Assembly: GCA_002189035.1 (NCBI GenBank)
Contig: NEEC01000025.1
Coordinates: 310,001-374,000 of the forward strand
Direction of reading: 5' to 3'
From: Utricularia gibba
Taxonomy: Eukaryota > Streptophyta > Magnoliopsida > Lamiales > Lentibulariaceae
Length of the DNA stretch: 64,000 bases
Shown: positions 16,373-28,770 of the stretch, in pieces
How positions within the stretch are numbered: position 1 is the first letter of the stretch
Layout of the letters: the number at the start of each line of letters is the position of its first letter
Notes under the pieces: generated by a model
Databases searched by the model: none
Told to the model about the DNA's origin: nothing
The model's input: the letters and a program-made list of their open reading frames with translations, nothing else
Translations under genes and position numbers: made by a program

Positions 16373-17838
16373 GGATTGGCCGGTGCTCTGAAACAAGTGT
16401 ACAGATGTTGGTGAAGATGAAGATGGAGGAGGGGGGGTTGCGGCTGCTCCGCCGCGCCGGCGGAAGTGCAAAATGGAGTATCATGGCCTTCTGATTTTCT
16501 TTCGTCTCAATTTTTTTTTTAATTCATCTAACGGACGAGTAATTTGCAGTAACCATGCTGATTAGTTCCAATGCCTCTCTCTTTTCCTTTTAATCTCTCC
16601 CTAAATTATAAAATTATCCCATATTTTACTGATTTACCCCTCTGTTCGGTGGAGCGTGAGGGGCATTTTGAGCATTTTGTTCTAAATTGGTTTTATTTAT
16701 GTCGGTGGGATTTAATTAGGGTTCATTTGTAGTTGTTGGGTTTAAAAAAGCATGATTTAATTGTATTTAAAATGTTTTAAAGCGTGAATCAAATAGAAAA
16801 AATATTATGGTTCAATTTTAATTAATTTCAAAAATATAATCCAATTAATTTAATGTTTTTTTTGTAATAAAAACATCAAAAAAGTTTTTTTTTTAAAGAA
16901 ATTATTATGCACACAGATTTGATATTCTTTACGATACACTGTCACGGTAAAAACCGATTTACCAAAAGAGAGTCAAAAGGGTGTGGAAAACGAAGACTGC
17001 CAATTGACCTAGGAGTATTCAAAATGGAGTAGGGTAATGAGTGGCGGAGGCAGGCTGCTACTCACAAAGAGGGCCCAACTTTAATAACCTATGAATTGTG
17101 TCGGGGGCAAAGTGACGTCTTCGTCGCACGCGCCGCCGTGCATCGGAAACTATTTCTGTTGAAGAATGGTGTGACCAGTTATTCCGTACTTTTATTGTTG
17201 TGGAGTTAATGCAGAATGGGGGTGAAATGGAACAGTAGCGCGTGGGCCGCGCGTGGGCTGAAAAGGGCATAACTGGAATTTACGTTTTGACCTTCTGTCA
17301 ATAAAAAAACCGTGATTGCAGTAACACGGAGGACAAGAAAGACCAAATCCCGAGCTACGCGGAGAGGAGAAGAGTAGACTTGGTAGACGAAAATCCCTTT
17401 TTTTTTAGTAGCTGAACAGAGACAGACAATTGGGGTTGGGTTGGAGTGGGAATCGGTCTGTGATCGTGACTGATTTTATTACTCGTTTTCGTGTTCCCAC
17501 CGCCGCGCTGATGTTTTTCCATTTTCATACTGGAAAAAAATCGAGCCGGTGATTGTGCGAACTTCATTTGCATCCAGATCTTTTTTTCTTTTTTGTTTCA
17601 TTTGGGTGGATGTTTCTATTGATGGTACATTGAAGATTGGAGTTTTTCTTTTGGAATTCGGCGCTAGCCGAGGAAGTTCTTGGTTTTCTTTTTTTTCTTT
17701 TTCTATCGGGGTTGAAGGGGGCGGTGGCGGTGGCGGGTGTATGTTTCCTTTCGTGAAGTCGATAACTCTTGCCTCGAAGTGGCGGATTTTTGGTTGATCC
17801 AGGCTTAAAGTTTCATGCGCGGTTGAAGTTACTGCAAA
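16373..17838. other. Intergenic region and promoter/leader of the myosin gene
   Basis: Bases 16560-16920 are very A/T-rich. From about 17230 a pyrimidine-rich leader leads into the myosin start. No coding segment is supported; the minus-strand open frame at 17479-17859 translates low-complexity Pro/Lys sequence. Confidence 0.5.
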
Positions 17839-20800
17839 ATGGTATTGCATTTCCGTCATTCCTCTTGTTTTGTTCTTTTAGTTTCTTGAATTTCAATTAT
17901 TGCGCTACTTTTAGACGAATAGTGCTTCTATACCCAGAGAGAATGTTGAATGATCCGTGATTGCTCAGGCTAGCGTAGCTTTTCAACATTAGTCTAGGGT
18001 TTATTGCATGCTCAAGGTATTATTTTATTGTTGAATCATGAATCGCGGATCTTCTAGATGAGCATTGCACTACTTTTTGGTTGTTGAATCTATAGGTTTC
18101 AGGCTTCTTGTTTTGATCTTCTGAGCTTATGCAGGTTGGTTCAGTTGCTTTAGCAGTTGGGTCTCTTGTTTTTGTGGAGGATGCTGATGATGCATGGGTG
18201 GATGGGGAGGTTGTAGCTGTCAAAGGTGCAAATATTGAGGTCCTTTGTTCGTCTGGGAAAAGGGTCAGTCATGCACTGCATCTTAGTAAAGAGCATTTGA
18301 TTTCTATCTGTGTTATAAACTGGCTGTGTCCTCATAATAAGTCATGTCTGAAGGTTGTGGTGAATTCATCCAATGTATACCCAAAGGATGCCGAAGCACC
18401 CCCATGTGGGGTGGATGATATGACAAAGTTGGCTTACTTGCATGAACCTGGTGTTCTGCATAATCTGAAATCTAGATATGACATCAACGAGATATATGTA
18501 TGCCAGTTTATTTTTCATAACACTTTTCTTTAGTCTACAATTCCTAAAATGCATGTTGTATGATGTTGTCTTATGGGGTTTCAGACTTATACTGGAAACA
18601 TACTGATTGCTGTGAATCCTTTCCAAAGACTGCCTCACCTTTATGATAGCCATATGATGGCGCAATATAAGGGGGCTGCATTTGGTGAGCTCAGTCCTCA
18701 CCCTTTTGCTGTTGCAGATGCTGCATACAGGCAAGCATTTGGTTAGGTTGATTGCATTGATATGTTTGTACTGCTTACTAAGGGACGTTGTCTTTGATAA
18801 AAGGCTTATGATGCATGAAGGAATAAGTCAGTCTATTTTGGTAAGTGGCGAAAGTGGGGCTGGTAAGACAGAAAGTACAAAGCTTATCATGCGTTATCTT
18901 GCATACATGGGTGGACGATCAGCATCTGAGGGAAGGTCTGTGGAGCAGCAAGTTCTTGAGGTAGTGAATGTTTTTCAAAAAGACTGAAATATAGTCATAT
19001 ATCACAATGGAGTCAAGGAGATCACCATTGTCTCATTGTCTTTGGTGATCCATGGCAGTCAAATCCCGTTCTTGAGGCATTTGGTAATGCAAAAACGGTC
19101 AGAAATAACAACTCAAGGTTCCAATCTTCTCTTTGTCATCGGCCTTGTAAATATCATGTTATTTACGTTCTGAACATTGTCGTGTATATCTTAATGAGTA
19201 CAAGTGTGATCTTGCAGTCGTTTTGGGAAGTTTGTTGAGATTCAGTTCGATCAAAATGGTAGAATCTCTGGGGCTGCCATTCGAACCTACTTGCTTGAAA
19301 GATCTCGTGTTTGTCAAATCTCAGATCCTGAGAGAAACTATCATTGTTTTTATATGCTTTGTGCTGCACCTCCTGAGGTAATTGAAACCGAATCTACTTG
19401 CTTGAATGATCTTATGTTCCAAATTTCTTGAAAATGTCCATTAAGTTTGAGGAAAACTGTTGATCGGTTATGAAATGAATTGTTTTGTACTTCATTTTTT
19501 AAACTAGATAAAGTTGCGTTCCCTTACAATTTTCAGGATATTGAGAAATACAAGTTAGGAAGTCCAAGAACATTTCACTATTTGAATCAATCTAACTGCT
19601 ATAAGCTTGATGGGGTTGATGATGCTAGAGAATATGTAGCAACAAGGAAAGCAATGGATACCGTTGGAATCAGTTTGGAGGAACAGGTATACTCTTGAAA
19701 TATTCCCGATTGAAGCCTTATTGCCTGCTTCTTAATCGTGTATGCTCTGTCTTATGCCTCAGGAAGCTATTTTTCGAGTAGTTGCTGCAATTCTTCATCT
19801 GGGGAACATTGAATTTGTGAAGGGGAATGAAATCGATTCATCCATGCCAAAGGATGAAAAATCTTTATTTCATTTGAGAACAGCTGCTGAACTTTTCAAG
19901 TAATGAATTTTTTAATGGCATGCTACTGCCATCAACGAAGAGCATCTGTTCATCTTTGGAAGCCTTCTCTTGCAGGTGTGACCCAAAGGCGCTAGAGGAT
20001 TCTCTCTGCAGACGTATAATAGTGACGCGTGATGAGACAATTATCAAGGATTTGGACCCTGATGCAGCTGTTTCAAGCAGGGATGCGTTGTCTAAGATTG
20101 TATACTCTAGGCTGTTTGACTGGTAAGCCTAAGAAAAATCTTTCTGTAAACTAGCATGCGGTCATTTCATTTAAGATTTTTGTTTAACCCTGGTATTTCT
20201 GAATATCATCTTACCATTCATCTATGGTATATCTCAGGCTCGTGGATAAGATTAATAGTTCAATTGGACAAGATTCCAGCTCCAAATGTATAATTGGGGT
20301 TCTTGATATCTATGGCTTTGAAAGTTTCAAGACTAACAGGTGCTTGACTGGTATGCTTTGTATTGTGACATGATGAATGTTTTGGCTCAAGAATGGAGGC
20401 CTAAAAGCAAAGAGTTGGGGTTTCGTTTTTGGGGTTGATGAGTATAACAAGATTACATGGGTCTCTATGCTATCAAGTGTTTTATGGTCATGTTTCTTGA
20501 GTAGTTTCATTTAAATGATGCCTTCTTCTCATTTCATTGGAACCCAGCTTTTTAGTTAAGATATCCACTGACTTTGAATCTTGAAATCCAATGTCATACT
20601 TCTACAGTTTCGAGCAATTCTGCATTAACCTGACTAACGAAAAGCTTCAGCAACATTTTAATCAGGTAGGTCATTGGCTCAGTGCACTTAACGGCCGAAT
20701 TCTTATATTTGAGCCCTCTATGTGTGCTGATGGTCTGATAATGAACACAAATGTGGCGTTGACAGCACGTTTTTAAGATGGAGCAAGAAGAGTATACAAA

Positions 20801-23800
20801 AGAGGAAATAAATTGGAGCTATATTGAGTTCATTGACAACCAAGATGTTCTTGATCTGATTGAAAAGGTCCATCTGATCTTCTCTTGGTTAATCACAGTA
20901 GCTGAAATTAGATTTCACTTGGGTTGCCTTTCTTTTCTGTTGCTTTATCTGTACTTCATTGTTCAATGAATACGAAGTAGGACTTGTTTCTTTTATCATA
21001 AAGTAGGCATTAGCTAGTTAAAGAGGTTTATTTTATTGACTAGGTATTTAAGTTGGCGTTGCCTTCTCTTTGCATCTCTTGGTGTAATTTATGAAATATT
21101 GCTTCTTTCACTGTTGGGTACTGTTAGCTGCTTCATTTGTTCCCTCAGTTTTTTTTGAAAGCTCATATAATTTTTTTTACTTTGTTTTTTTATGTATATC
21201 TTTTTCTTTTTTTATTATTTTTATTTTTACTGATGTTTCATTTTTTGTCAAATTTTTCAGAAGCCAGGTGGCATAATTGCACTTCTTGATGAAGCCTGGT
21301 AAGATTCTTACATGTCTAAAGGCTTACATTTATGGAATCTGGTTATTCTGATATTGTGACTCCATTTTGTAGCATGTTTCCAAGGTCGACACATGAAACA
21401 TTTTCCCAAAAACTGTATCAGACTTTCAAAAACCACCAGCGCTTCAGCAAGCCTAAATTAGCTCGCTCTGAATTCTCCATTGCCCATTATGCTGGCGATG
21501 TATGTTCTTTTTAAGTTATTATTGCGCTTGTCAAGGCATCCATAACACTTAGTAACAATCTCTCTTTGAAATGCTGGATTACCAACTAGTTTCACATGTC
21601 AGGTAACATATCAAACTGAGCTCTTTCTGGAGAAGAACAAGGACTATGTTATTGCTGAACATCAAGCTCTCTTAAATGCCTCCAAATGTTCCTTCGTGTC
21701 ATGTCTTTTTCCTATTTCGAATGATGAATCTTCCAAGCAATCAAAATTTTCTTCTATTGGCGCAAGGTTTAAGGTACTGTGTTAGCTGCATCTTTTTGCA
21801 GGATTTTGTCGCTTATGATTTAAATATGAATTTTCATGTGGCCTTCTTTTAGCAACAATTGCAAGCACTGCTTGAGACATTGAGTTCCACCGAGCCTCAT
21901 TATATTCGCTGTGTGAAGCCAAATAATCTTCTTAAGCCAGCTATATTTGAGAATCAAAATGTTCTGCAGCAACTACGATGTGGAGTAATGCATTGCTTCC
22001 CCTCTTTTTCTCTGGTAGTTAGAATTTTTTTTGCCACTCATTCACACGTATGGGTCTATGAATGTCTATTTAGGGTGTTATGGAGGCAATTAGGATAAGC
22101 TGTGCTGGGTATCCTACAAGGAAACCTTTCATTGAGTTTATAGGACGATTCAGCATCCTAGCACCAGAGGTTTTAGAGGGAAGGTATTGCGCATATTTCA
22201 TTTTCTTTTTTATTCCCCATAGTTTGGTCGAACAATTAATTGAACCTAGTTTGAATCCATGTTAGTGACGATGAGGTTGCTGTTTGCAAGAAGCTGTTAG
22301 AAAAAATGGGCCTTGAAGGATATCAGGTGGTAATCCATTCTTGAAAACCAGAAGCAGGGTTTCAAATTTCATTTGATTTACTGCTTTATTTTGCATACTC
22401 TTATCGCATATCATTTTACTTGGCACATGCAAGTTTAATGCACTGCGCTGTCTACACAATTTTCTGCTGCTGCACTCTAATGCATCAAATTTAAACTGCT
22501 TGTGATGCTTAAATTTGTTGGTTATTTCCTTTCACTTTGCATACCAGATCTCCATGTAAAACTTGTTGAAGTTTGCCTAAGGAATGCCTTGTGTTTGGGG
22601 ATTTGCCTTGTTTTTTTTTTTCCACTGAAAATATGTTTTTTCTTTTTTACTGCCATTAACACAGTGAGCTTTTCAGATTGGCAAAACGAAGGTGTTTCTC
22701 AGGGCTGGTCAGATGGCTGAGCTGGATTCACGCAGGACAGAAGTTTTAGGTAGATCAGCTGGAATTATCCAGAGAAAAGTTCGTTCTTACATGGCTCAGA
22801 AGAAGTTTACATCATTGCGTTGTGCTGCATTACTTATGCAGTCTGTATGCAGAGGTAATAATTATGGATATACCAACATTTGATGGATAATTTGTTGCTG
22901 ATGCTCTTTTTTGGTTCACTTGGCAGGAGAGTGTGCCCGGAAAATTTATGAATCTATGCGAAGAGAGGCTTCTGCTCTTAAGATTCAGCAAAATTTACGA
23001 ATGTATTTTGCTCAGAAAGCTTACAGAGAACTCTGCATGTCTGCTATTACAATTCAGTCTGGAATGCGTGGAATGAGTGCCCGCAAGGAGTTACGGTTTA
23101 GAAGAGAAACAAAGGCAGCAGTGATGATCCAGGTACTCTTTCACGCACTGAATGAGTTGTTTATTAAGATGCCCTTTGTTGTTCATCTCTTTGAAAGGCG
23201 ACAGTGTAATAGACTGAATAGAGGTTTGATGAACAAGTTGACTGACTGCAGAGTCACTTCCGTACATTCTTGGCTCGCCTGGAATATAAGAATCTGAAGA
23301 AAGCTGCAATCACTACACAATCTGCATGGAGAGCACGAGTTGCCCGGAAAGAACTGCGCAAATTAAAAATGGTAACTTTATCACTAGTTGTACTATTTTT
23401 TTATTTGTCTTAAGCTGCTATTTGATGTCTCTGTGGCTACAAATTTACTCTATGTTTCTTCCTTTGTAACCAAAAGGCTGCAAGAGAAACTGGTGCTCTG
23501 CAAGCTGCCAAGAATAAACTAGAGAAGCAAGTTGAAGAATTGACTTGGAGATTACAGCTGGAGAGGAGGATGAGAGTATGCAGAATCTCTGATAACTTAT
23601 TTCTCTTTTTATATTGTTTTTTTAATTTAGAAACTTTGTTGGTTATTACTTAGAATCATTGTTGAAACTACGTTATGCAAATAAGGTTGCGTTGATGCAC
23701 CAAGGCATATATTTTCCGTACATTTTGTCTTCAAGTTGAACTCTCTTATTTCAGACTGACCTAGAAGAAGTGAAAACGCAAGAGACCGCCAAATTGCAGA

Positions 23801-26800
23801 CAGCTTTGCAAGAACTTCAGCTTCAGTTCAAGGAAACCAAAGAAATGCTGGCCAAGGAGAAGGAAGTTGTCAAAACAGTTTCTGAGCAAATTCCTGTAAT
23901 AAAGGAGGTTCCTGTAATTGACCATGAATTGATGGATAGACTCCGCACGGAAAATGAAAACCTCAAGGTATGTTGAACTAACCACTTGAAATCTTAACTG
24001 CTAGAAAAATTCATGATATATAGAAAACAATTGAAATATTTCCGACTTGCTTGTGTACTTTTCAGTCATTGGTTAGCTCTCTGGAAACAAAGATTGTGGA
24101 AACAGAAAAGAAATATGAAGAAACAAATAAACTCAGTGAGGAGAGGCTGAAGCAAGCTATAGAGGCAGAATCTATGATTGTTAAATTGAAAACAAACATG
24201 CACATGTAAGTTTCTGTTCTATCCTTGCAAGTGTTTTTTAATTTCTGTGCCTTATTTTATTATCAACACTAAATACTGTCCCAGCCTTCAAGAGAAAGTT
24301 TCTGATATGGAGGTTGAAAACAAAATTCTTCGGCAGCATGCATCTGATCTCCCCCAAGTTCCAGTGGAAAAGGTTGTCTTTCATTGGGTTCACCATATTC
24401 TGTAGCTTTTTATTACTGAGGTTTTACCTGATCACTCACAGGTCCAGGCACTGGAAAATGGGCATCATGCTAATGAATCACTTGGATCCTATGTATGTTT
24501 CACTCATTGAAACTACCAAACTTTAATGTGACATACAGGACGCTCTTGATCCCTTTCTTTCCTTTCTCAAGGTTGAAATCACTCTTCTTTCTGCTTTTTT
24601 CAGGATTTACCCACCACGCCAGTAAAAGGTCAAGAAATACCTGATGGCAAGTCTAAGCGTCCGCCAGTTGACAGACAGAATGTCTGTGTAATCCCTCAAG
24701 CCTATTTTTTGTGCTATGAAATATGGTCTTTCATGTGAAAATGATTGTAAAATGTAGGAGGATGTTGATGCACTTATGGAATGTGTAATGAAAGATGTGG
24801 GTTTCAGTCAAGGTAAACCCGTTGCAGCCTTCACAATATACAAGTGTCTTCTCCACTGGAAGTCTTTTGAAGCCGAAAAGACCAGTGTCTTTGATCGCCT
24901 CATTCAGATGATTGGCTCAGCTATTGAGGTAACTGGTTTGAGGATGTCCTAGGCACCTTAAACTAAGGATTTATGTGAAACAATCATTATTGGCTTTGAG
25001 TTAACTTCGGAAAAAATTATTTCAGATTCAAGACAGCAATAATCATCTGGCTTATTGGCTTTCAAATACTTCGACACTGCTGTTTTTACTCCAGAAAAGC
25101 CTAAAACCCGCTGGTGCAACTTCTGCTCGTAAACCACCCCCTACCTCATTATTTGGGAGAATGGCAATGGTATGAGATACTTAAATTTTCACATCTTTAA
25201 TGCTGTTGATATTCTTCTAAAAGTTATGTTCAACAAATACAGGGATTTCGGTCCTCTCCTTCTTCCGTCAATGTTACTGCAGCGACAGCTGCACTTGAAG
25301 CAGTTCCTCAAGTGGAAGCCAAATATCCAGCTCTTCTTTTCAAACAGCAGCTCACCGCATATGTTGAGAAAATTTATGGAATTGTTCGGGACAACTTGAA
25401 GAGAGAGTTGGGAGCACTCCTTGCTTTATGCATTCAGGTCATCTTCCTTTTGCTAATGTCTGCCTTCCATGTAATGTGATTGAAAAGGTTTTTAAATTGT
25501 CGCGTGTGCTTCATTAAAGGCTCCAAGAACTTCAAAGGGTGGTGTTCTAAGATCTGGACGATCATTTGGCAGAGATGCGCCTTCAAACCATTGGCAAGGA
25601 ATAATAGATTCCCTCAACTCCCTTCTCTTCACCCTTAAAGAGAACTATGTATGCAGATTTCTTTCCTGTGCAACAATCTAATAGGTTTTTGTTGTCACAT
25701 GAGATAACATGCTGAAATTTTATGGAATTTTGCAGGTTCCTCCCGTTCTGGTTCAGAAAATATATGGTCAGACTTTTTCATATATTAATGTACAGTTGTT
25801 CAACAGGTAACTACATTGATATTATTTGTGGAATCCTTATCCTTGATTCCCATTGCCTTGGACAAAAATTAATTTGCCTAATTGCAATTTGTAGTCTTCT
25901 CCTACGCCGAGAGTGCTGTACATTCAGCAATGGGGAGTACGTCAAAGCTGGGCTTGCTGAGCTAGAGCTGTGGTGCTGCCAAGCAAAAGAAGAGGTATTT
26001 CCCTCATAGGACGCTATGGCTAGTAGTTAGATTTTGACTTAATCCATTGGTTCACATTCGAAGTTCTTTCTATCACAGTATGCTGGCACCTCTTGGGATG
26101 AACTCAAACACATCAGACAAGCAGTAGGATTCTTGGTATGTATTTATAAGCTCTCTGCTGGTGTGCTGTTATCATAATATGGGATGCATCTATGGTCACA
26201 CCTGGATCTTCTTGATTTCTCTATGCAGGTCATTCATCAGAAATATAGAATATCTTATGATGAGATCACGAATGATCTGTGCCCTGTGAGTCAGCCTCCT
26301 TCACATCCTCCCTTCCATTGCGGATTTGATCAAATTAGAACTGTATGTGTTTGCTGATATAGAGTATGCTTGCCTTCTCCAGATCTTGAGTGTCCAGCAG
26401 CTTTACAGAATATGCACATTATATTGGGACGATAACTACAACACTCGGAGTGTTGCACCTGAGGTGAGTGAACTTACAGAGAAAACTCAATCTTCTTGTT
26501 ATGTTACATTTCACCATTTTTGTCCTACTAAAACGCGTACAAACTTGGTGTTCTTGCTCTGTTACAGGTTATATCAAGTATGAGGGTCCTAATGACGGAA
26601 GACTCCAATAATGCAGTCAGCAACTCATTTTTGTTGGACGATAATTCCAGGTAAGGAGTCATGAATGAGCTCATTCACATCACATTCAAGGGATAAACAC
26701 TCTTCCTTCTTGTAATACTTGGTTGGGCCCTGGATGCAGCATTCCTTTCTCCGTTGATGAACTTTCAAGCTCGATTAATGTGAAGGACTTCTTAGATGTG

Positions 26801-26854
26801 AAGCCGGCTGTACAACTTACTGATAATCCAGCCTTCCAGTTTTTGCACGGTTGA
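17839..26854 (+). CDS. Class XI unconventional myosin
   Basis: Thirty-nine coding exons join to 1502 residues, the usual myosin XI length. Starts-ends: 17839-17841, 18135-18263, 18354-18497, 18585-18730, 18804-18960, 19059-19117, 19218-19377, 19537-19686, 19763-19899, 19976-20122, 20238-20339, 20608-20665, 20766-20867, 21261-21298, 21373-21499, 21603-21773, 21853-21984, 22074-22183, 22266-22326, 22677-22854, 22927-23132, 23252-23371, 23477-23575, 23755-23967, 24066-24205, 24285-24372, 24442-24492, 24604-24681, 24758-24928, 25026-25169, 25243-25437, 25520-25648, 25736-25806, 25895-25994, 26079-26135, 26229-26285, 26383-26463, 26568-26650, 26740-26854. Motor: P-loop GESGAGKT, switch I NNNSSRFGKF, switch II DIYGFE, actin-site [15 protein letters not shown]. 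Six IQ motifs, a coiled coil and a globular DIL tail follow. It moves organelles and vesicles along actin. The first coding exon appears to be only ATG; an ATG at 18129 is the alternative start. Intron 4 begins GCAAGC. Confidence 0.96.
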
Positions 26855-27319
26855 GGTCTGGAAACCAGATACATACATACCAACTCCATCTAGTAAAGGA
26901 ATGCCATGCCTGTAAATTCATCAAAATTGTCTGTATTCAGGGCAGGCCTTTATATGATTCTCGTTTCCATTGTCAGTATATGCAACTTGTTTTTCCCTCC
27001 ATGCCAATAGGGCAACATCCTTTTATTCAATTGATTGTTTACATCAGGGCTTGGCTTAGGATACCCCTCCATATGTTGAAATACATGTTATTATATCTTC
27101 AGAAGGACATAGTTCCTTACTGTCATGGTGTAAATTCATTTGGCAAACTCTTGAGTTTATTGATATCTTTGTAATGGTGCAATTCCATCTATTAACAGTA
27201 ATCTAGCAGCAAGAAAGCATTGAAGAGAAAAATGGGTGAATGTAGATCAGCATGTTACATGTTTCAGGCGACACATTGATTGAACACAGGAATATGACAA
27301 GCACTCACGCAAACACTAT
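26855..27319. other. Convergent 3' regions of the myosin and psaE genes
   Basis: The two genes converge here. The stretch is taken as overlapping or adjacent 3' UTRs; no coding segment is seen. Confidence 0.5.
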
Positions 27320-27913
27320 TCATGGGACTGGTACCAGTTCAATTTCGTCCAAAGCGTAGTTGTTTGATGACACGTTTGCATAGTTTGCCTTCTGAAACCT
27401 GACCACCACTGGGTAACGACTCTTGGGATCCTGAAAAAACAAACCATCACAGCCTTCAGCACACAGAGACTCCTGATTAACAGTAATTTGATAACAGTTG
27501 GGGTTCACCTTATCAACTGTTACAACTCTTCCAACTCCCTTGTACCAGTAGGATTCTTTCCTTAGAATTCTCACCTGAAGCATTACGATATATTCTCTTA
27601 CCCTCAACACTATGGAGATCGATGTTTTGAAGTGAAGTATTTTTGTTACCTTCGAGCCTTTTGCAGGGCCAACTGGTGATGCCTTGGCTTCAGCCGCGGG
27701 CAGGGAGTCGACGGCGGCGTCCTCAGCGTCCAGAATGGCCTCCTCGCCGACAGGCGCGCCCTCGTTGGTGGCCCTGACGATCAACCTCAAGTTTCTAGAG
27801 TTGCTGCTGCAAGGCATGGAGATGAGGGTGAACTTGGTTGGGCCGGAAGAGGCCGTGGCTGGCGCAGCCATGAATCCACGGGGCGCTGCAGACGCCATGC
27901 TGCTTGATGCCAT
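27320..27913 (-). CDS. PSAE: Photosystem I subunit IV precursor (PsaE)
   Basis: Three exons: 27913-27650, 27574-27509, 27430-27320 (146 residues). The N-terminal part is a Ser/Ala/Pro-rich chloroplast transit peptide ([18 protein letters not shown]). The mature SH3-like domain carries [28 protein letters not shown] and [15 protein letters not shown]. PsaE lies on the stromal face of photosystem I, helps dock ferredoxin and supports cyclic electron flow. A short Val/Pro extension (LVPVP) replaces the usual final EV. The start is the first ATG of the frame and gives a normal precursor length. A G-box lies about 190 bp upstream, fitting light control. Confidence 0.96.
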   Translation of the reverse strand: MASSSMASAAPRGFMAAPATASSGPTKFTLISMPCSSNSRNLRLIVRATNEGAPVGEEAILDAEDAAVDSLPAAEAKASPVGPAKGSKVTKILHFKTSISIVLRVREYIVMLQVRILRKESYWYKGVGRVVTVDKVNPNCYQITVNQESLCAEGCDGLFFQDPKSRYPVVVRFQKANYANVSSNNYALDEIELVPVP

Positions 27914-28770
27914 GCGTGCCTCGAGGGAGACGGGGAGTTGCAATGCTCGTGGAATCCACGGGATCTGTGTGAATGACTGAATCTAATACTTGGGAGTTGG
28001 AGTCGTTTCCAGGCGGGGCGTGCTTGCTATTGATTCGCCCACTAAGGTGGTGACGCGTGGCCACCACATCCATTTTATGTGGGTAATATTAATTTGGGCA
28101 CGTGATGCCCATACCCTCGGTTCCCAATTTAATAATAATTAGATTTTGTCTTTGTAAATTAAAATAGAGATATGAAACTATTTGAAATTTTTAAAAATAT
28201 AATGATTTAAATAAATCAAATATTCATCATCAAAATTATTGAAAAATATATACCAATAATTAAAGATGAAAAACATTAATATATTTGATGTCATAAATTG
28301 GCTAAGCAATCTGTCCATTCATTATTAAAGTTGAATGTTTTATATTTTTATCCTTGAAAAATATAAAAAATATTCATATGAATGTTTTTTTAAGCTTAAA
28401 AGACGGCCGGCCCAAACAAGGTTCCGATTGGGCTGCCCACTAAGCGCATAAGAGCCCAAATAACCACACAAACGAATTGCCCGCTTTTGAGGCCCAACCG
28501 CCTTGTCAGAATGCTTGATTTGTAACGCTTTTAGCCGTTTGCCGCCAAAAGCATTGCCTTCCCACCTCGTGCTTTCTGATCATCGTTCGCTTGAGGTGGA
28601 ACTCCGATCATCTCCAGTAAAATTGAGGCTGAGAACCAATTTCATTCATCTGATGAGATTAAGCAAAACCTGATTGATTACTACTTGATCTGTGCGATAT
28701 ATGTCCGGAGAGTTACCGAGTTCTTTTTTTCGTTTGGTTTAATTGTATATGGTTTGCTGTACACTCAGAA
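27914..28770. other. Divergent intergenic region between psaE and the unknown gene
   Basis: This 857-bp head-to-head spacer holds the psaE promoter at its left, an A/T-rich centre (28120-28390), and GCCCA-type elements (28430-28500) nearer the plus-strand gene. Confidence 0.5.
28099..28104. promoter_or_regulatory. G-box (CACGTG) upstream of psaE
   Basis: A perfect palindromic CACGTG lies 186 bp upstream of the psaE ATG. G-boxes bind bHLH and bZIP factors (PIFs, HY5) and are common in photosynthesis gene promoters. Function here is inferred from motif and position. Confidence 0.55.

Noticed and set aside
17479-17859. 126-codon minus-strand frame with a poly-proline run
   Set aside because: It covers the pyrimidine-rich myosin leader; the prolines come from a GGT/GGC simple tract.
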